This document shows, piece after piece, positions 1 to 8,679 of a stretch of 64,000 nucleotides of DNA. The DNA lies in assembly GCF_036867415.1 (NCBI RefSeq), contig NZ_JBAJHU010000001.1:124001-188000 (forward strand), given 5' to 3'. Numbering within the stretch: position 1 is the stretch's first letter; each line of letters begins with the position of its first letter. The translations under genes were made by a program, and so were the position numbers. Below the pieces are notes generated by a model. The model searched no databases and had not been told where the DNA came from. It saw nothing but the letters and a program-made list of their open reading frames with translations. Source of the stretch: Rossellomorea sp036867415. GTDB taxonomy: Bacteria; Bacillota; Bacilli; Bacillales; Bacillaceae_B.

Positions 1-313
1 AAATATATACCCTGAAATTGCAAATGACAGAACTTTCTGTTCTCTAAATTTTGTGGTACGATTTCTAATACACTTTAAGGCACAAAAACAAAGTAACTAA
101 GGGTAGTATGTATGATGACATACAAAGACAGAACCTTCAATTAACTAGCAGCTTAATGGAATAATATGAAACATACATAATCCGGTATCCGTATAATTAA
201 CGTGTGAATTCATTTATAAGATTGGGGTACGATTTTTACAATGGTTTATTTTTAATAAAAAGGAAAACGACAAATTTTGTAGAATTATAGTAGAATTATA
301 GTAGCAGTAAAAA
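1..313. other. AT-rich leader before the LacI-family gene
   Basis: No convincing coding region is visible. An 11-bp unit, GTAGAATTATA, is repeated head to tail at 279-289 and 290-300 and lies where a promoter -10 region could be, but no clear -35/-10 pair can be assigned. The stretch probably carries the promoter of the downstream regulator gene. Confidence 0.4.
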
Positions 314-317
314 ATGA

Positions 318-329
318 GGAAACGTTTCC
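318..329. promoter_or_regulatory. LacI-type operator O1 (GGAAACGTTTCC)
   Basis: Perfect 12-bp palindrome with the central CG typical of LacI/GalR-family operators. It sits 17 bp before the chosen start of the regulator gene and is identical to the sites at 1480 and 1671, so autorepression is inferred. Confidence 0.8.
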
Positions 330-346
330 ACAAGGATGTGTCAGTA

Positions 347-1402
347 ATGGTAACAATAAAGGAAGTTGCAAAAGAAGCGCATGTTTCAATCTCCACTGTA
401 TCAAGAGTACTTAATAAGAGCGGATATACAAGTGAAAAAACGAAAGAAAAGGTTCTGAATGCAGTAAAGAAACTTAACTACCAAGGAAGTCTGGTAGCTG
501 CTGCAATGAAGAAGAAACAGACATTAACTCTTGGTTTAATCATACCTGATATAAAGAATATTTTTTATTCAGATCTGACTAGAACAGTAGAAGATCGAGC
601 AAATAGTCATGGGTTTAACATTTTTTTATGTAATACTGATAACAATTTACAGAAAGAAGCAGAGTATATACACCTATTGATTGCTAAGGGAGTCGATGGA
701 ATCATCTTTTCATCTCCAGAGGTTGATGATGGAAATATAAAAGAATTGAAGGAAAGATATCCTGAACTTCCAATTGTCATAATGGGAGGGAAATTCCCGA
801 AATTAATTCTTAATGAAATCGTAGTTGATAATGTTGACGGAGCATTTAAAGCAATGAGGCATCTTTTGGATTTAGGGCATCAGGATATTGCTTTTATCGG
901 TGGGGATCTTGAATCTTACGCATCAATCGAAAGGCACCAGGGCTACAAGTTGGCATTGAGCGAACGAGGGATTCCCATAAATGAGAATTATGTGATTTTC
1001 GACAAGTTCTATATTGACAGCGGGTATAAAAATGCGATGACATTATTACAAAAAAAGGATAGACCTACGGCCATCTTTGCGGTCAGTGACAGTGTTGCTG
1101 TAGGTGTCTACAAAGCTGCAAGGGAGCTGAATATAAGAATCCCAGAAGATTTATCAGTTGTTGGGTTTGATGATTCTCAATATGCACAAATTTTGTCTCC
1201 TATGCTTACGACTATTCGTACACCTATAAAAGAAATGGGTCAAAGGGCTATAGAAATCATGGTTAAAACGATTAAAGAAAAGCAGATCATTAAAGAAACC
1301 GTCCTCTTTTATCCAACACTTATTGAAAGGGAGTCAACGATGGCGATCGAAGCAGGAAATCCAAAAAAGATGACTAAAAAAAGCATTGATAACACTAACT
1401 GA
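347..1402 (+). CDS. LacI/GalR-family transcriptional regulator
   Basis: Ligand-responsive DNA-binding regulator of 351 residues, the normal family length. The N-terminal helix-turn-helix runs from about residue 3 to 50 (TIKEVAKEAHVSISTVSRVL, then LN), followed by a periplasmic-binding-protein-like effector domain with the usual GLIIPDI, VDGIIF and FIGGD segments. I start at 347 rather than at the upstream in-frame ATG at 314: only 347 puts the helix-turn-helix at the N-terminus, and an AAGGATG ribosome binding site precedes it. The upstream ATG would place the operator inside the gene. Identical palindromes at 318, 1480 and 1671 suggest that it represses itself and the catabolic cluster that follows. 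The effector is unknown, probably the cluster's substrate or a product. Confidence 0.93.
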   Translation: MVTIKEVAKEAHVSISTVSRVLNKSGYTSEKTKEKVLNAVKKLNYQGSLVAAAMKKKQTLTLGLIIPDIKNIFYSDLTRTVEDRANSHGFNIFLCNTDNNLQKEAEYIHLLIAKGVDGIIFSSPEVDDGNIKELKERYPELPIVIMGGKFPKLILNEIVVDNVDGAFKAMRHLLDLGHQDIAFIGGDLESYASIERHQGYKLALSERGIPINENYVIFDKFYIDSGYKNAMTLLQKKDRPTAIFAVSDSVAVGVYKAARELNIRIPEDLSVVGFDDSQYAQILSPMLTTIRTPIKEMGQRAIEIMVKTIKEKQIIKETVLFYPTLIERESTMAIEAGNPKKMTKKSIDNTN

Positions 1403-1461
1403 ATTAATATAATTTTATAAATTTTCAAAAAATGATTGAAAATGGTTTGCCGAGTATGTAT

Positions 1462-1515
1462 AATTTGGTTTAAATAAGTGGAAACGTTTCCATCTATTTA
1501 AACCAAATTTTTTTT
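1462..1515 (+). terminator. Terminator hairpin enclosing an operator
   Basis: A 15-bp stem (1462-1476 with 1495-1509, AATTTGGTTTAAATA and its complement) encloses the self-complementary operator and runs directly into eight T residues. It is a strong intrinsic terminator for the regulator gene whose apex is the DNA operator. The rest of the gap up to 1670 shows no coding sequence. Confidence 0.8.
1480..1491. promoter_or_regulatory. LacI-type operator O2 (GGAAACGTTTCC)
   Basis: Second copy of the 12-bp palindrome, flanked by T and A as in the copy at 1671, and located in the apex of the terminator hairpin. It lies about 190 bp before O3, a spacing compatible with repressor looping. Confidence 0.75.
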
Positions 1516-1670
1516 GAGAAGTTGATTATTCATAAAAACATCAGTGATTATGCGCCAATAATCAACTTTAAACTAAACCTCTTAAGTCTATATATCTTCA
1601 AGAAGCTCTGCCTATAAGCTTTTCTTTATCCTGAGCGATTAAATTTCATAGGTTGGAGGGAGTCTTCCTT

Positions 1671-1682
1671 GGAAACGTTTCC
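1671..1682. promoter_or_regulatory. LacI-type operator O3 (GGAAACGTTTCC)
   Basis: Third identical palindrome, 37 bp upstream of the first enzyme gene of the cluster. It probably overlaps the transcription start, so repressor binding would block the operon. No confident -35/-10 pair could be assigned. Confidence 0.8.
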
Positions 1683-1719
1683 AGAAATAGTGAAATATCT
1701 GCAGTGAAAGGAGATTGTC

Positions 1720-2490
1720 ATGTTCGATTACAACATATTTATTCAAGGGTTCCCCGGAAAGTCATCAACCCATGGGGGGTTAGGATGGAGTAGCATCACC
1801 TTATTATCCCGCAATGATCAGCACATGATCATTGATGTCGGCAGTTTCGGTGTCAGACCTTTAATATTAGATAAGCTCGAAGCCAAAGGTTTATCTCCAA
1901 GTGACATCTCCATGGTTTTATTGACACATACGCATTGGGATCATTGTGTGAATTGGACGTTGTTTCCTAACGCGACCATCGTAGTGGGGGCAACGGATAT
2001 GAAATGGGCATTAAACGAACCGCCTGGAGGATGGCATGTTCCTGAATTGTATGTGAAGGAATTAAATTCTTCTTCACAAATAAGGATGGTCAACCATCTT
2101 GAAGAAATTGTCCCCGGGGTTGTAGCACATCAGACGGATGGACATTCACCAGGTCACCTGGCATACACCGTGGACAATGGAGACTATGATCTGATATTCA
2201 GCGGAGATGCCGCCAAGAACAGGGCGGAGCTTTTATCAAGGAATGCAGATATGACATTGAATCTTTCAGACAGCCAACAATCAATCGACTACCTTTGGAG
2301 ATTGTGGAAAAAAAGGGAGAACAGTATTTTAATACCCGGACACGATATCCCGATGAAGCTTGTGGATGGGAAACCTGTTTATCTTCATGAAAGAAAAGCG
2401 GATTTGCACTATTGGTTTTCTGAAACATTGGAGGATTATACAACGATCGAATTGGCAGATGAATCAGTGTTAGCTGAACAGACCAAGTAG
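1720..2490 (+). CDS. Metallo-beta-lactamase-fold hydrolase (lactonase-like)
   Basis: Cytoplasmic metal-dependent hydrolase of 256 residues. The family's dinuclear metal motif is complete: H70-T-H72-W-D74-H75, then H146 in the segment GHSPGHL, D163 in FSGDAA and H208 in IPGHD. This places it near quorum-lactonase-type and other lactonase/esterase members, which open cyclic esters. It is the first structural gene after operator O3 and has an AAAGGAG site before the ATG. Followed by a sugar-type SDR dehydrogenase, it could hydrolyse a sugar lactone made by that enzyme. That role is inferred from context; the fold and metal site are seen directly. Confidence 0.85.
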   Translation: MFDYNIFIQGFPGKSSTHGGLGWSSITLLSRNDQHMIIDVGSFGVRPLILDKLEAKGLSPSDISMVLLTHTHWDHCVNWTLFPNATIVVGATDMKWALNEPPGGWHVPELYVKELNSSSQIRMVNHLEEIVPGVVAHQTDGHSPGHLAYTVDNGDYDLIFSGDAAKNRAELLSRNADMTLNLSDSQQSIDYLWRLWKKRENSILIPGHDIPMKLVDGKPVYLHERKADLHYWFSETLEDYTTIELADESVLAEQTK

Positions 2491-2647
2491 GACTGCCCAT
2501 ATTCTTGGGGGGTGATTACTCAAAAAATGAAAAGGCTTACATGGCCTTCGTTTCGCAAGTGAGAGTCTGAATAGATACAGGAATCGTTTGCCGGAAGTAT
2601 TATATCCGAACTAGATTGATAACTGAAATTAAATGAGGTGTAAAAAT

Positions 2648-3487
2648 ATGAGTGATAGAAAAAAGCAGCGTGTGATCGTGACTGGCGGCTCTAAGGGACT
2701 TGGACGCGGAATCGCTCTGGCTTTTGCAGAGGCAGGTGCGTCAGTGGTCATTGCTGATGTTGACACTGAAGCAGGTGAGCGCTGTGTACAGGAAATCAAC
2801 GAATCTGGCGGGGAGGGTCTATTCGTTTATACGGATGTATCATCAAGTGAAGATGTAAAGAAACTCTTTGAGGAATCCCGCCTTTTCCATGGCGGAATCG
2901 ATGTGCTCGTTAACAATGCAGGAATCGGTCACGGACCGATGTCAGAAAGACATTTCCTGAAAACTGACTACGGTATGTGGGAGAACCTGATGAATATACA
3001 CATAAATGGCCTTTACCATTGCAGCCAATTGGCGGCAAGAGCCATGGTTCACCAAGGTGAGGGCGGGAGCATCATCAACATGAGTTCTGGGGGAGCTACA
3101 CGCGCCCATCGAAATCGTGTCGCTTACGATGCGACGAAGGGTGCAATTGAGGCCGCTACAAGAGCAATGGCACTTGATCTGGCTCCATGGAAAATCCGGG
3201 TGAATGCCGTGATGCCAGGCTCCATGTGGGTTGAAAACCGTACAGCAGTCGGGGATGAGTCTTCACCTGACCTTCTCATTCCACTCGGCAGGCTGGGAAT
3301 GCCTCAAGACGTTGGGCATGGCGTTCGTTTCTTGGCTTCACCCGATGCTTCTTATATCACAGGCCATGTCCTGGCCATTGACGGCGGCCTCACGTCTCAG
3401 CTCCGGGCGCCGAGTATGGATGCCGATGTTGCACTCTCCCTCGACGAAATCGATTTAGGGATGGGTTCATCCGGAAGCAAAGGCTAA
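2648..3487 (+). CDS. SDR-family NAD(P)-dependent dehydrogenase
   Basis: Short-chain dehydrogenase of about 279 residues. Visible motifs are the Rossmann glycine signature TGGSKGLG (residues 12-19), an acidic residue D38 after the second strand that favours NAD(H), NNAG (89-92), the catalytic serine near 147, and Y160-x-x-x-K164. The C-terminus has the usual ITGHVLAIDGG segment and then an extra acidic tail of about 30 residues. I use ATG 2648 because GAGGTG precedes it at good spacing; an in-frame ATG at 2633 is also possible. Beside the lactonase-like gene, oxidation of a free sugar or polyol is the likeliest reaction, but the substrate cannot be read from sequence. Confidence 0.9.
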   Translation: MSDRKKQRVIVTGGSKGLGRGIALAFAEAGASVVIADVDTEAGERCVQEINESGGEGLFVYTDVSSSEDVKKLFEESRLFHGGIDVLVNNAGIGHGPMSERHFLKTDYGMWENLMNIHINGLYHCSQLAARAMVHQGEGGSIINMSSGGATRAHRNRVAYDATKGAIEAATRAMALDLAPWKIRVNAVMPGSMWVENRTAVGDESSPDLLIPLGRLGMPQDVGHGVRFLASPDASYITGHVLAIDGGLTSQLRAPSMDADVALSLDEIDLGMGSSGSKG

Positions 3488-3601
3488 ATCTATTCCCGCA
3501 CGACTTTAAGTAGTTTGATAGAAAATGAGATTTCAATCATGCAGCCAGATATCATCCATAAAAAATTCATGATAAATAGAAAAAAGGAGGAGCAAAAGAA
3601 T

Positions 3602-4426
3602 ATGAAAACGTCATTTACAAATATTTTTGGTGTAGAAAAACCAGTATTAGGTATGGTTCATTTAGGTCCGCTACCTGGATCACCCCTATATGAAGGGAAT
3701 ATCGATCAAGTATTAGAAGCTGCAATCCGTGATGCAAAAAGTCTTGAAAAGGGCGGGGCCAGCTCAGTTATGGTAGAAAATTTTAATGACTACCCATTTT
3801 ACCCTGAAACAGAGGAACCTGAAACAGTAGCAGCAATGACATTAATTGCTCACGAAATTCGACGCGAAGTGAAGCTTCCAATGGGGATTAATATCCTAAG
3901 AAACTCGTGGAAATCAGCATTGGCAGTTGCCGGAACAGTAGGGGCTGATTTTATTAGACTTAACGTCCTTACAGATGCGTACGTGACCGATCAGGGTCTC
4001 ATTAACGGTACAGCGCACTTAGTAGCGAGATATCGTAAATTTCTTGGTTTAGAGAAGAAAGTCAAGATTTTCGCTGACATTCAAACAAAACATGCAGCTC
4101 CTTTAGCGGCTCGACCTATAGATGTCTTGGCTCGTGATACTGCCTATCGTGGAATGGCAGACGCAATCATTCTTGCAGGTGAGGAATCAGCTCAACCTCC
4201 TTCAATTGAGAATTTAGAGGCGGTAAGGAATGCAGTCCCTGATGTTCCAATCATCATCGGCAGTGGAATGAAAGTTGAAACTGCAAATTTACTCAAATAT
4301 GCGGATGGAGCTGTCTTTGGATATGGGGCAAAAATTGATGATATTATGACGAACCCAGTTGACGAGGACAAAACACGTCGCTTCTGCGAAGGTGTAGACA
4401 GAGAAAGAAACTCTCAATTGGTTTAG
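3602..4426 (+). CDS. BtpA/SgcQ-family TIM-barrel protein
   Basis: About 274 residues starting MKTSFTNIFGVEKPVLGMVH. The segments LGMVHLGPLPGSP and AGEESAQPPS and the late phosphate-binding-like GSGMKVETANLLKYADGAVFG are typical of the BtpA family. That family is named for a cyanobacterial photosystem I biogenesis factor and includes enteric SgcQ, found in carbohydrate clusters. Its fold is a TIM barrel related to indole/PRA-isomerase-type enzymes and its reaction is not well established. An AAAGGAGGAG site lies before ATG 3602; the in-frame start at 3515 lacks one. Here it lies between a dehydrogenase and a nucleoside hydrolase, so a role in sugar-moiety processing is inferred. Confidence 0.85.
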   Translation: MKTSFTNIFGVEKPVLGMVHLGPLPGSPLYEGNIDQVLEAAIRDAKSLEKGGASSVMVENFNDYPFYPETEEPETVAAMTLIAHEIRREVKLPMGINILRNSWKSALAVAGTVGADFIRLNVLTDAYVTDQGLINGTAHLVARYRKFLGLEKKVKIFADIQTKHAAPLAARPIDVLARDTAYRGMADAIILAGEESAQPPSIENLEAVRNAVPDVPIIIGSGMKVETANLLKYADGAVFGYGAKIDDIMTNPVDEDKTRRFCEGVDRERNSQLV

Positions 4427-4565
4427 TTTTAATAGAAGCAGAGTATCGAAGGCGTTGGGACCGATTAGGGCCCCTTATACATACGAAACCTTATTCCAGT
4501 GAGGGTTTAGTGCTAATGTGTGTGTCTCGGTATTCTCTATAAAAGATATAAAAGGAGGAATTAAA

Positions 4566-5543
4566 ATGATGGTGGAACGTGTAATTATTGACACTGATCC
4601 GGGTGTCGACGACCTTGCCGCAATCTATCTTGCACTCGCGTCTCCGGAACTGCGTATCGAAGCTTTGACGACTGTGCATGGAAATATTGAGGTGGAAACT
4701 GCGACGCATAATGCACTTTCATTACTCGAACTAGCAGGTAGAACGGATATCCCAGTTTACCGTGGAGCCAGCAAACCACTCATACGTCAACCACACTTTG
4801 CCAAGCACATTCACGGCAATAATGGTTTTGGCGGAGTCGAGGCCCCTAATCCTACCGTATCTGAGGCGGGGGAGTATGCGGCAATGGAGATTGTGAGGCT
4901 TTGTAATGAAGCACCAAACGAAATCACTATTTTGGCGATAGGTCCACTAACAAATGTGGCGCTGGCTCTCTCTATAGACCCTGGTATCGCTCAGAAAGTG
5001 AAAAGAATTATTGTCATGGGTGGTGCAGTCCGGGTTGCCGGAAACTATTCCCCAGTGGCGTCCTTTAATCTGGCAGCTGATCCTGAGGCTGCAAGGGTAG
5101 TGTACGATTCGGGTGTTCCAATCGTTCAAGTAGGTCTCGATGTATGTACGAAGGTGAGAATTTCACAAGAAAATCTTAAACGCATCAGGGATACGAATAC
5201 TCGTCCAGGAGCTTTCCTCCTAGAGGCCGCTGAATTCCGGCGCAAGGCTTACATTGCGGTCCAGCAATCGTCAGAAACAGAGACAGGCGTTTTCTTTAAT
5301 GACGTACCAGCCGTAGCCTATGCGCTTTGGCCTGAACTCTTTGAGGTCCAGCCGGCTTTTGTTTCGATCGAGACAACGGGGGAACTTACAGCTGGGCAGA
5401 CTGTCACTGAGTTTTCAGGACAGTGGGGTCATTCAGAACCCAATACCTCCATCCTGATGGATGTTGAGGGAGAGACATTGGCACGACGTTTTGCTGAACG
5501 TATTTCTACTTTAGAAACACAATATGCCGAGCCGCATAAATAA
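4566..5543 (+). CDS. Inosine-uridine-preferring nucleoside hydrolase family protein
   Basis: Hydrolyses the N-glycosidic bond of nucleosides to free base and pentose, acting in the cytoplasm. The 325-residue protein has the diagnostic calcium-binding N-terminal motif D9-T-D11-P-G-V-D15-D16, plus the segments FGGVEAP, ITILAIGPLTNVALAL and FNLAADPEAA of the family. An AAAGGAGG site precedes ATG 4566, and a longer in-frame start at 4518 lacks such a site. It is part of the LacI-regulated cluster and defines the cluster's likely substrate class (nucleoside or nucleoside-like N-glycoside). Base specificity is not predictable here. Confidence 0.93.
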   Translation: MMVERVIIDTDPGVDDLAAIYLALASPELRIEALTTVHGNIEVETATHNALSLLELAGRTDIPVYRGASKPLIRQPHFAKHIHGNNGFGGVEAPNPTVSEAGEYAAMEIVRLCNEAPNEITILAIGPLTNVALALSIDPGIAQKVKRIIVMGGAVRVAGNYSPVASFNLAADPEAARVVYDSGVPIVQVGLDVCTKVRISQENLKRIRDTNTRPGAFLLEAAEFRRKAYIAVQQSSETETGVFFNDVPAVAYALWPELFEVQPAFVSIETTGELTAGQTVTEFSGQWGHSEPNTSILMDVEGETLARRFAERISTLETQYAEPHK

Positions 5544-5603
5544 TCGTTTTACGGAAAAGTATATCTAAATATTTAGATAATTAGTCCTTAAAGGAGTCAC
5601 GTA

Positions 5604-7124
5604 ATGTCAACTCTCATTACAAACGCCACAATTATAACGATGGATGATGATGATGCAGGTATCATCCAGGGCAGTGTGTTGGTGCAAAATGGACTCGTAA
5701 AAGAAGTGATCCCCCACAGCCCTGGGAGTGAACCCCCAATTCGAGCCAATGAAACAATCGATGGATCTGAAATGATTTTAATGCCTGGTATGACAAATGC
5801 TCATTATCATTCCTATTCGAATCTGTTAAAAGGAACAACGAGCCATTTTCCATTGGAAATATGGTCCCTTTATACAACAGCATATGGTTATTCACTTGAT
5901 GATGAAGATATTTACAATGCAGTACTTTTAGGTTTAATAGATATGATTAAAAGCGGTGTTACCAGTTGTATTGATCACTTTCCGCATATCAAAAGATCAG
6001 AGGCTGCACTTAAAGCATATGAGGCTTCATCGATTAGAGTCGGATTTGCTCCCATGATGCATGATGTACCTGATCATCATTTTCTTCCAGTTGAGTTGCC
6101 GAGCGACAGAAAGAGAAAACTAGACGAAGCAACACCGATACCAGTTGAAGAAATGAAAGCGTTTTATCACACTCTTTTCAACAACTGGCATGATAAAAAT
6201 AATCGAATTCAAATTTTAATCGGTCCAAATGCTCCGCAGCGATGTTCCGAGGAAATGCTGGCGTTATGTAAAGAATTAAGTGAACAACAAGGGGCATTTG
6301 TTCATACGCATCTTCTCGAAACAAAAATTCAAAAGGAAGTCGGGGATTCTGTATTTTCGGGTGGGATAATTGGCAGACTGAGGGATCAACAATTGCTTTC
6401 AAGAAAGTTGTCCGCCGCCCATTCCATTTGGATTGAAGATGATGAGGCAGAGGTGTTAGCTGAGCATGGTGTTTCTCTTGTTCATAATCCTGTCAGCAAT
6501 ATGATGCTTGGCAGCGGGAGAGCGAACGTATCATCTTATCTGCAAAAAGGAATGAACGTGACCTTGGGGACAGATTCCTCCAATTGCGGGATCTCCCATA
6601 ACCTTTTTGAAGCAATGAGAATAGCTGTTATGCACAGCCGGCAAGAACATTCTCAATTCCAAGAATGGCTGAAACCAATAGATGTGTTGAAAATGGCTAC
6701 AATTGGCGGAGCACATTTATTGGGTGAAGAGAAAAAGCGCGGAAAAATAAAACAAGGTTATGAAGCGGACCTTGTTTTACTAACCAAACGCTCACCTGCT
6801 TTGGCTATGAACGAAAATCTTATCTCTCAGCTTGTATATTACGAGAATGGGAATTCGATAGAATCGGTCATGGTCAAGGGAGAATGGGTTCTCAAGAATC
6901 GCAACATTGTTACATTCGATGAAGAGGCGGTACTCCAAGCAGTAAAGGGAAAACATGAATCCCTTGTTGAAAAAAGCCAGGCAAGTATTCAATTGGCGAA
7001 TGAATATGAGCCGTATTTCACCAATATGTATAAAAAATTTCATCATCATCTTGGGGAGAGAAAAGCTGGCAGCAGGTTGGATGCTGCTCATGAGCAAGGA
7101 ATGCCTGAAGAAATTAAAACTTAG
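5604..7124 (+). CDS. Amidohydrolase-superfamily deaminase/hydrolase
   Basis: 506-residue metal-dependent hydrolase of the cytosine/guanine/S-adenosylhomocysteine deaminase branch. Metal ligands are visible as H67-Y-H69 in MTNAHYHS, a later histidine in FVHTHLLET, and the aspartate in LGTDSSN. The C-terminal ADLVLL strand closes the composite beta domain. AAAGGAG precedes the ATG. Members of this branch deaminate or dechlorinate purine, pyrimidine or triazine rings. With the upstream nucleoside hydrolase, deamination of a base or intact nucleoside is plausible. A C-terminal extension of about 60 residues beyond the usual end is noticeable. Confidence 0.87.
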   Translation: MSTLITNATIITMDDDDAGIIQGSVLVQNGLVKEVIPHSPGSEPPIRANETIDGSEMILMPGMTNAHYHSYSNLLKGTTSHFPLEIWSLYTTAYGYSLDDEDIYNAVLLGLIDMIKSGVTSCIDHFPHIKRSEAALKAYEASSIRVGFAPMMHDVPDHHFLPVELPSDRKRKLDEATPIPVEEMKAFYHTLFNNWHDKNNRIQILIGPNAPQRCSEEMLALCKELSEQQGAFVHTHLLETKIQKEVGDSVFSGGIIGRLRDQQLLSRKLSAAHSIWIEDDEAEVLAEHGVSLVHNPVSNMMLGSGRANVSSYLQKGMNVTLGTDSSNCGISHNLFEAMRIAVMHSRQEHSQFQEWLKPIDVLKMATIGGAHLLGEEKKRGKIKQGYEADLVLLTKRSPALAMNENLISQLVYYENGNSIESVMVKGEWVLKNRNIVTFDEEAVLQAVKGKHESLVEKSQASIQLANEYEPYFTNMYKKFHHHLGERKAGSRLDAAHEQGMPEEIKT

Positions 7125-7153
7125 TAAAAGCCATATAAAAAGGAGGAGAAAAG

Positions 7154-7771
7154 ATGAAAAGTATAACAAAGGATTTTACGCTTATTTCCATATTGCTCAT
7201 TCCCATTGGTGTTGCCGTTAATGTAGTTGCTGGAGAATTGGTTGAATTATTAAAGATCCCTCTCTTCTTAAATCAAATTGGCACGATGATTGTTGCGATG
7301 GTAGCTGGTCCTTGGGTTGGGGCAGTAACTGGAGGGGTCTCCAAACTAATATTCGGGATATTCAACCCTACTCAGTTGGCGTTTATGCCGGTTGCGATGG
7401 CTTCAGGAATTGTTGTCGGTCTCATGGCAAAAAAGGGGATGACAAAAAATGTTTGGAAGGTTGCCTTTACAGGTTTTATTGTGGCAATCGTTGCCATATT
7501 AATCGCTACCCCGACAACGGTTATCGTGTTTGGTGGAGCTTCAGGAACTGGATCAGATACGATCACTGCCGTCCTTTTAGCTTCAGGCAAAGAAATATGG
7601 ACAGCAGTATTTACACAGAAGATATTTGTTGAAAGTATTGATAAAATCCTTTCGATCATGGTTGCCTATATGATTGTTCGGAAGATGTCAGATCAATACC
7701 TGTCAAAACAAAAATACGGTCACTTATATCTTAATACTCACAATAATAAAAATACTAAAATTGGAGCTTAA
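7154..7771 (+). CDS. ECF transporter substrate-binding S component
   Basis: Integral membrane protein of 205 residues with about five to six hydrophobic helices, including a VVAGELVELLKIPLFLNQIG segment and a Gly-rich GPWVGAVTGGVSKLIFG loop typical of ECF S components. It would bind the substrate outside and hand it to the T/A/A' module encoded next. AAAAGGAGG lies before the ATG. Because T and both ATPase genes follow, this is a dedicated (group I) ECF transporter. The ligand is unknown; context suggests a nucleoside, base or related glycoside. Confidence 0.85.
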   Translation: MKSITKDFTLISILLIPIGVAVNVVAGELVELLKIPLFLNQIGTMIVAMVAGPWVGAVTGGVSKLIFGIFNPTQLAFMPVAMASGIVVGLMAKKGMTKNVWKVAFTGFIVAIVAILIATPTTVIVFGGASGTGSDTITAVLLASGKEIWTAVFTQKIFVESIDKILSIMVAYMIVRKMSDQYLSKQKYGHLYLNTHNNKNTKIGA

Positions 7772-7929
7772 AAGCATTTCATAAAGGTATGGGGTGAAGA
7801 TGTTGATAAATCTGCGGTCACTGCATCACTCACCCCATTATCTCGTACAAGAGGGCTTGAAAGCATTCATCCGATTCTTTCCATGAATCAGTGGAATATG
7901 AACCTTACTATGATAGGGGAGATACACAT

Positions 7930-8679
7930 ATGGAAAAACTAAGAAGCTTCATTCTAAATCTTTATCCAACTACTAAATTCTTGTTTGTCGCCTTTTTGAT
8001 GATGACCCCGTTACTGTTTCCAGGTTATATCTATTCCTATTTGGTTCCCGTGCTGTGTTTAATTATTGCAATGGCAGCTGGAAAAACAAAGCTGTACGCA
8101 GACTTCGTCTTAAAAGGATTGATCCCGATTGTTGTCATGATTTTTCTTTTGCAATCATTTTTCTATCCGGGAGATACCATCTTATGGTCCTGGAGCATAT
8201 TCTCCATTAAACAAGAAGGAATCAATTTCAGTTTACAACTAACCTCCAAAATATTAGCAGTGGGATCTGCCATTGTGTTATTTTTTCAGATTACCAAAAT
8301 TAATGATTTATCACGGGCATTAGAATTAATGGGCGTTTCGCCAAAAGCGACCTATGTCCTTTCTGCCGCACTGAATATTATCCCCGAAATGAGGCTGCAG
8401 TTACTGCGGATTATGGATGCACAAAAAACCCGCGGTGTTGAAACGGAAGGAAGCCTCAGTATCCGAATGAAAGCATTTGTACCAGCATTAACCCCGCTGA
8501 TCTTGTCTTCATTCTCAAGCACAGACGAGAAAGCCATCACGTTAGAATCCAGAGCGTTTACAGCCCGGGCCAAAAAGACAAGCCTGCACCATTTAGAAAA
8601 GAAGAAGAGTGATCATTTGGTAAGAGCAGTGTTAGTGATTGTATTTGTTTCAATCTTGATCTGGAGGTTTTTCTTATGA
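7930..8679 (+). CDS. ECF transporter transmembrane T component
   Basis: About 249 residues with several membrane segments in the N-terminal half, then the conserved coupling-helix region with small-residue/Arg signatures (MDAQKTRGVE, ITLESRAFTARAKKT) that contacts the ATPases in EcfT proteins. I choose ATG 7930, preceded by GGGGAG, over an upstream in-frame ATG at 7891. A 158-bp gap separates it from the S component with nothing recognisable in it. Its stop overlaps the start of the next ATPase gene (ATGA), showing translational coupling. Confidence 0.88.
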   Translation: MEKLRSFILNLYPTTKFLFVAFLMMTPLLFPGYIYSYLVPVLCLIIAMAAGKTKLYADFVLKGLIPIVVMIFLLQSFFYPGDTILWSWSIFSIKQEGINFSLQLTSKILAVGSAIVLFFQITKINDLSRALELMGVSPKATYVLSAALNIIPEMRLQLLRIMDAQKTRGVETEGSLSIRMKAFVPALTPLILSSFSSTDEKAITLESRAFTARAKKTSLHHLEKKKSDHLVRAVLVIVFVSILIWRFFL

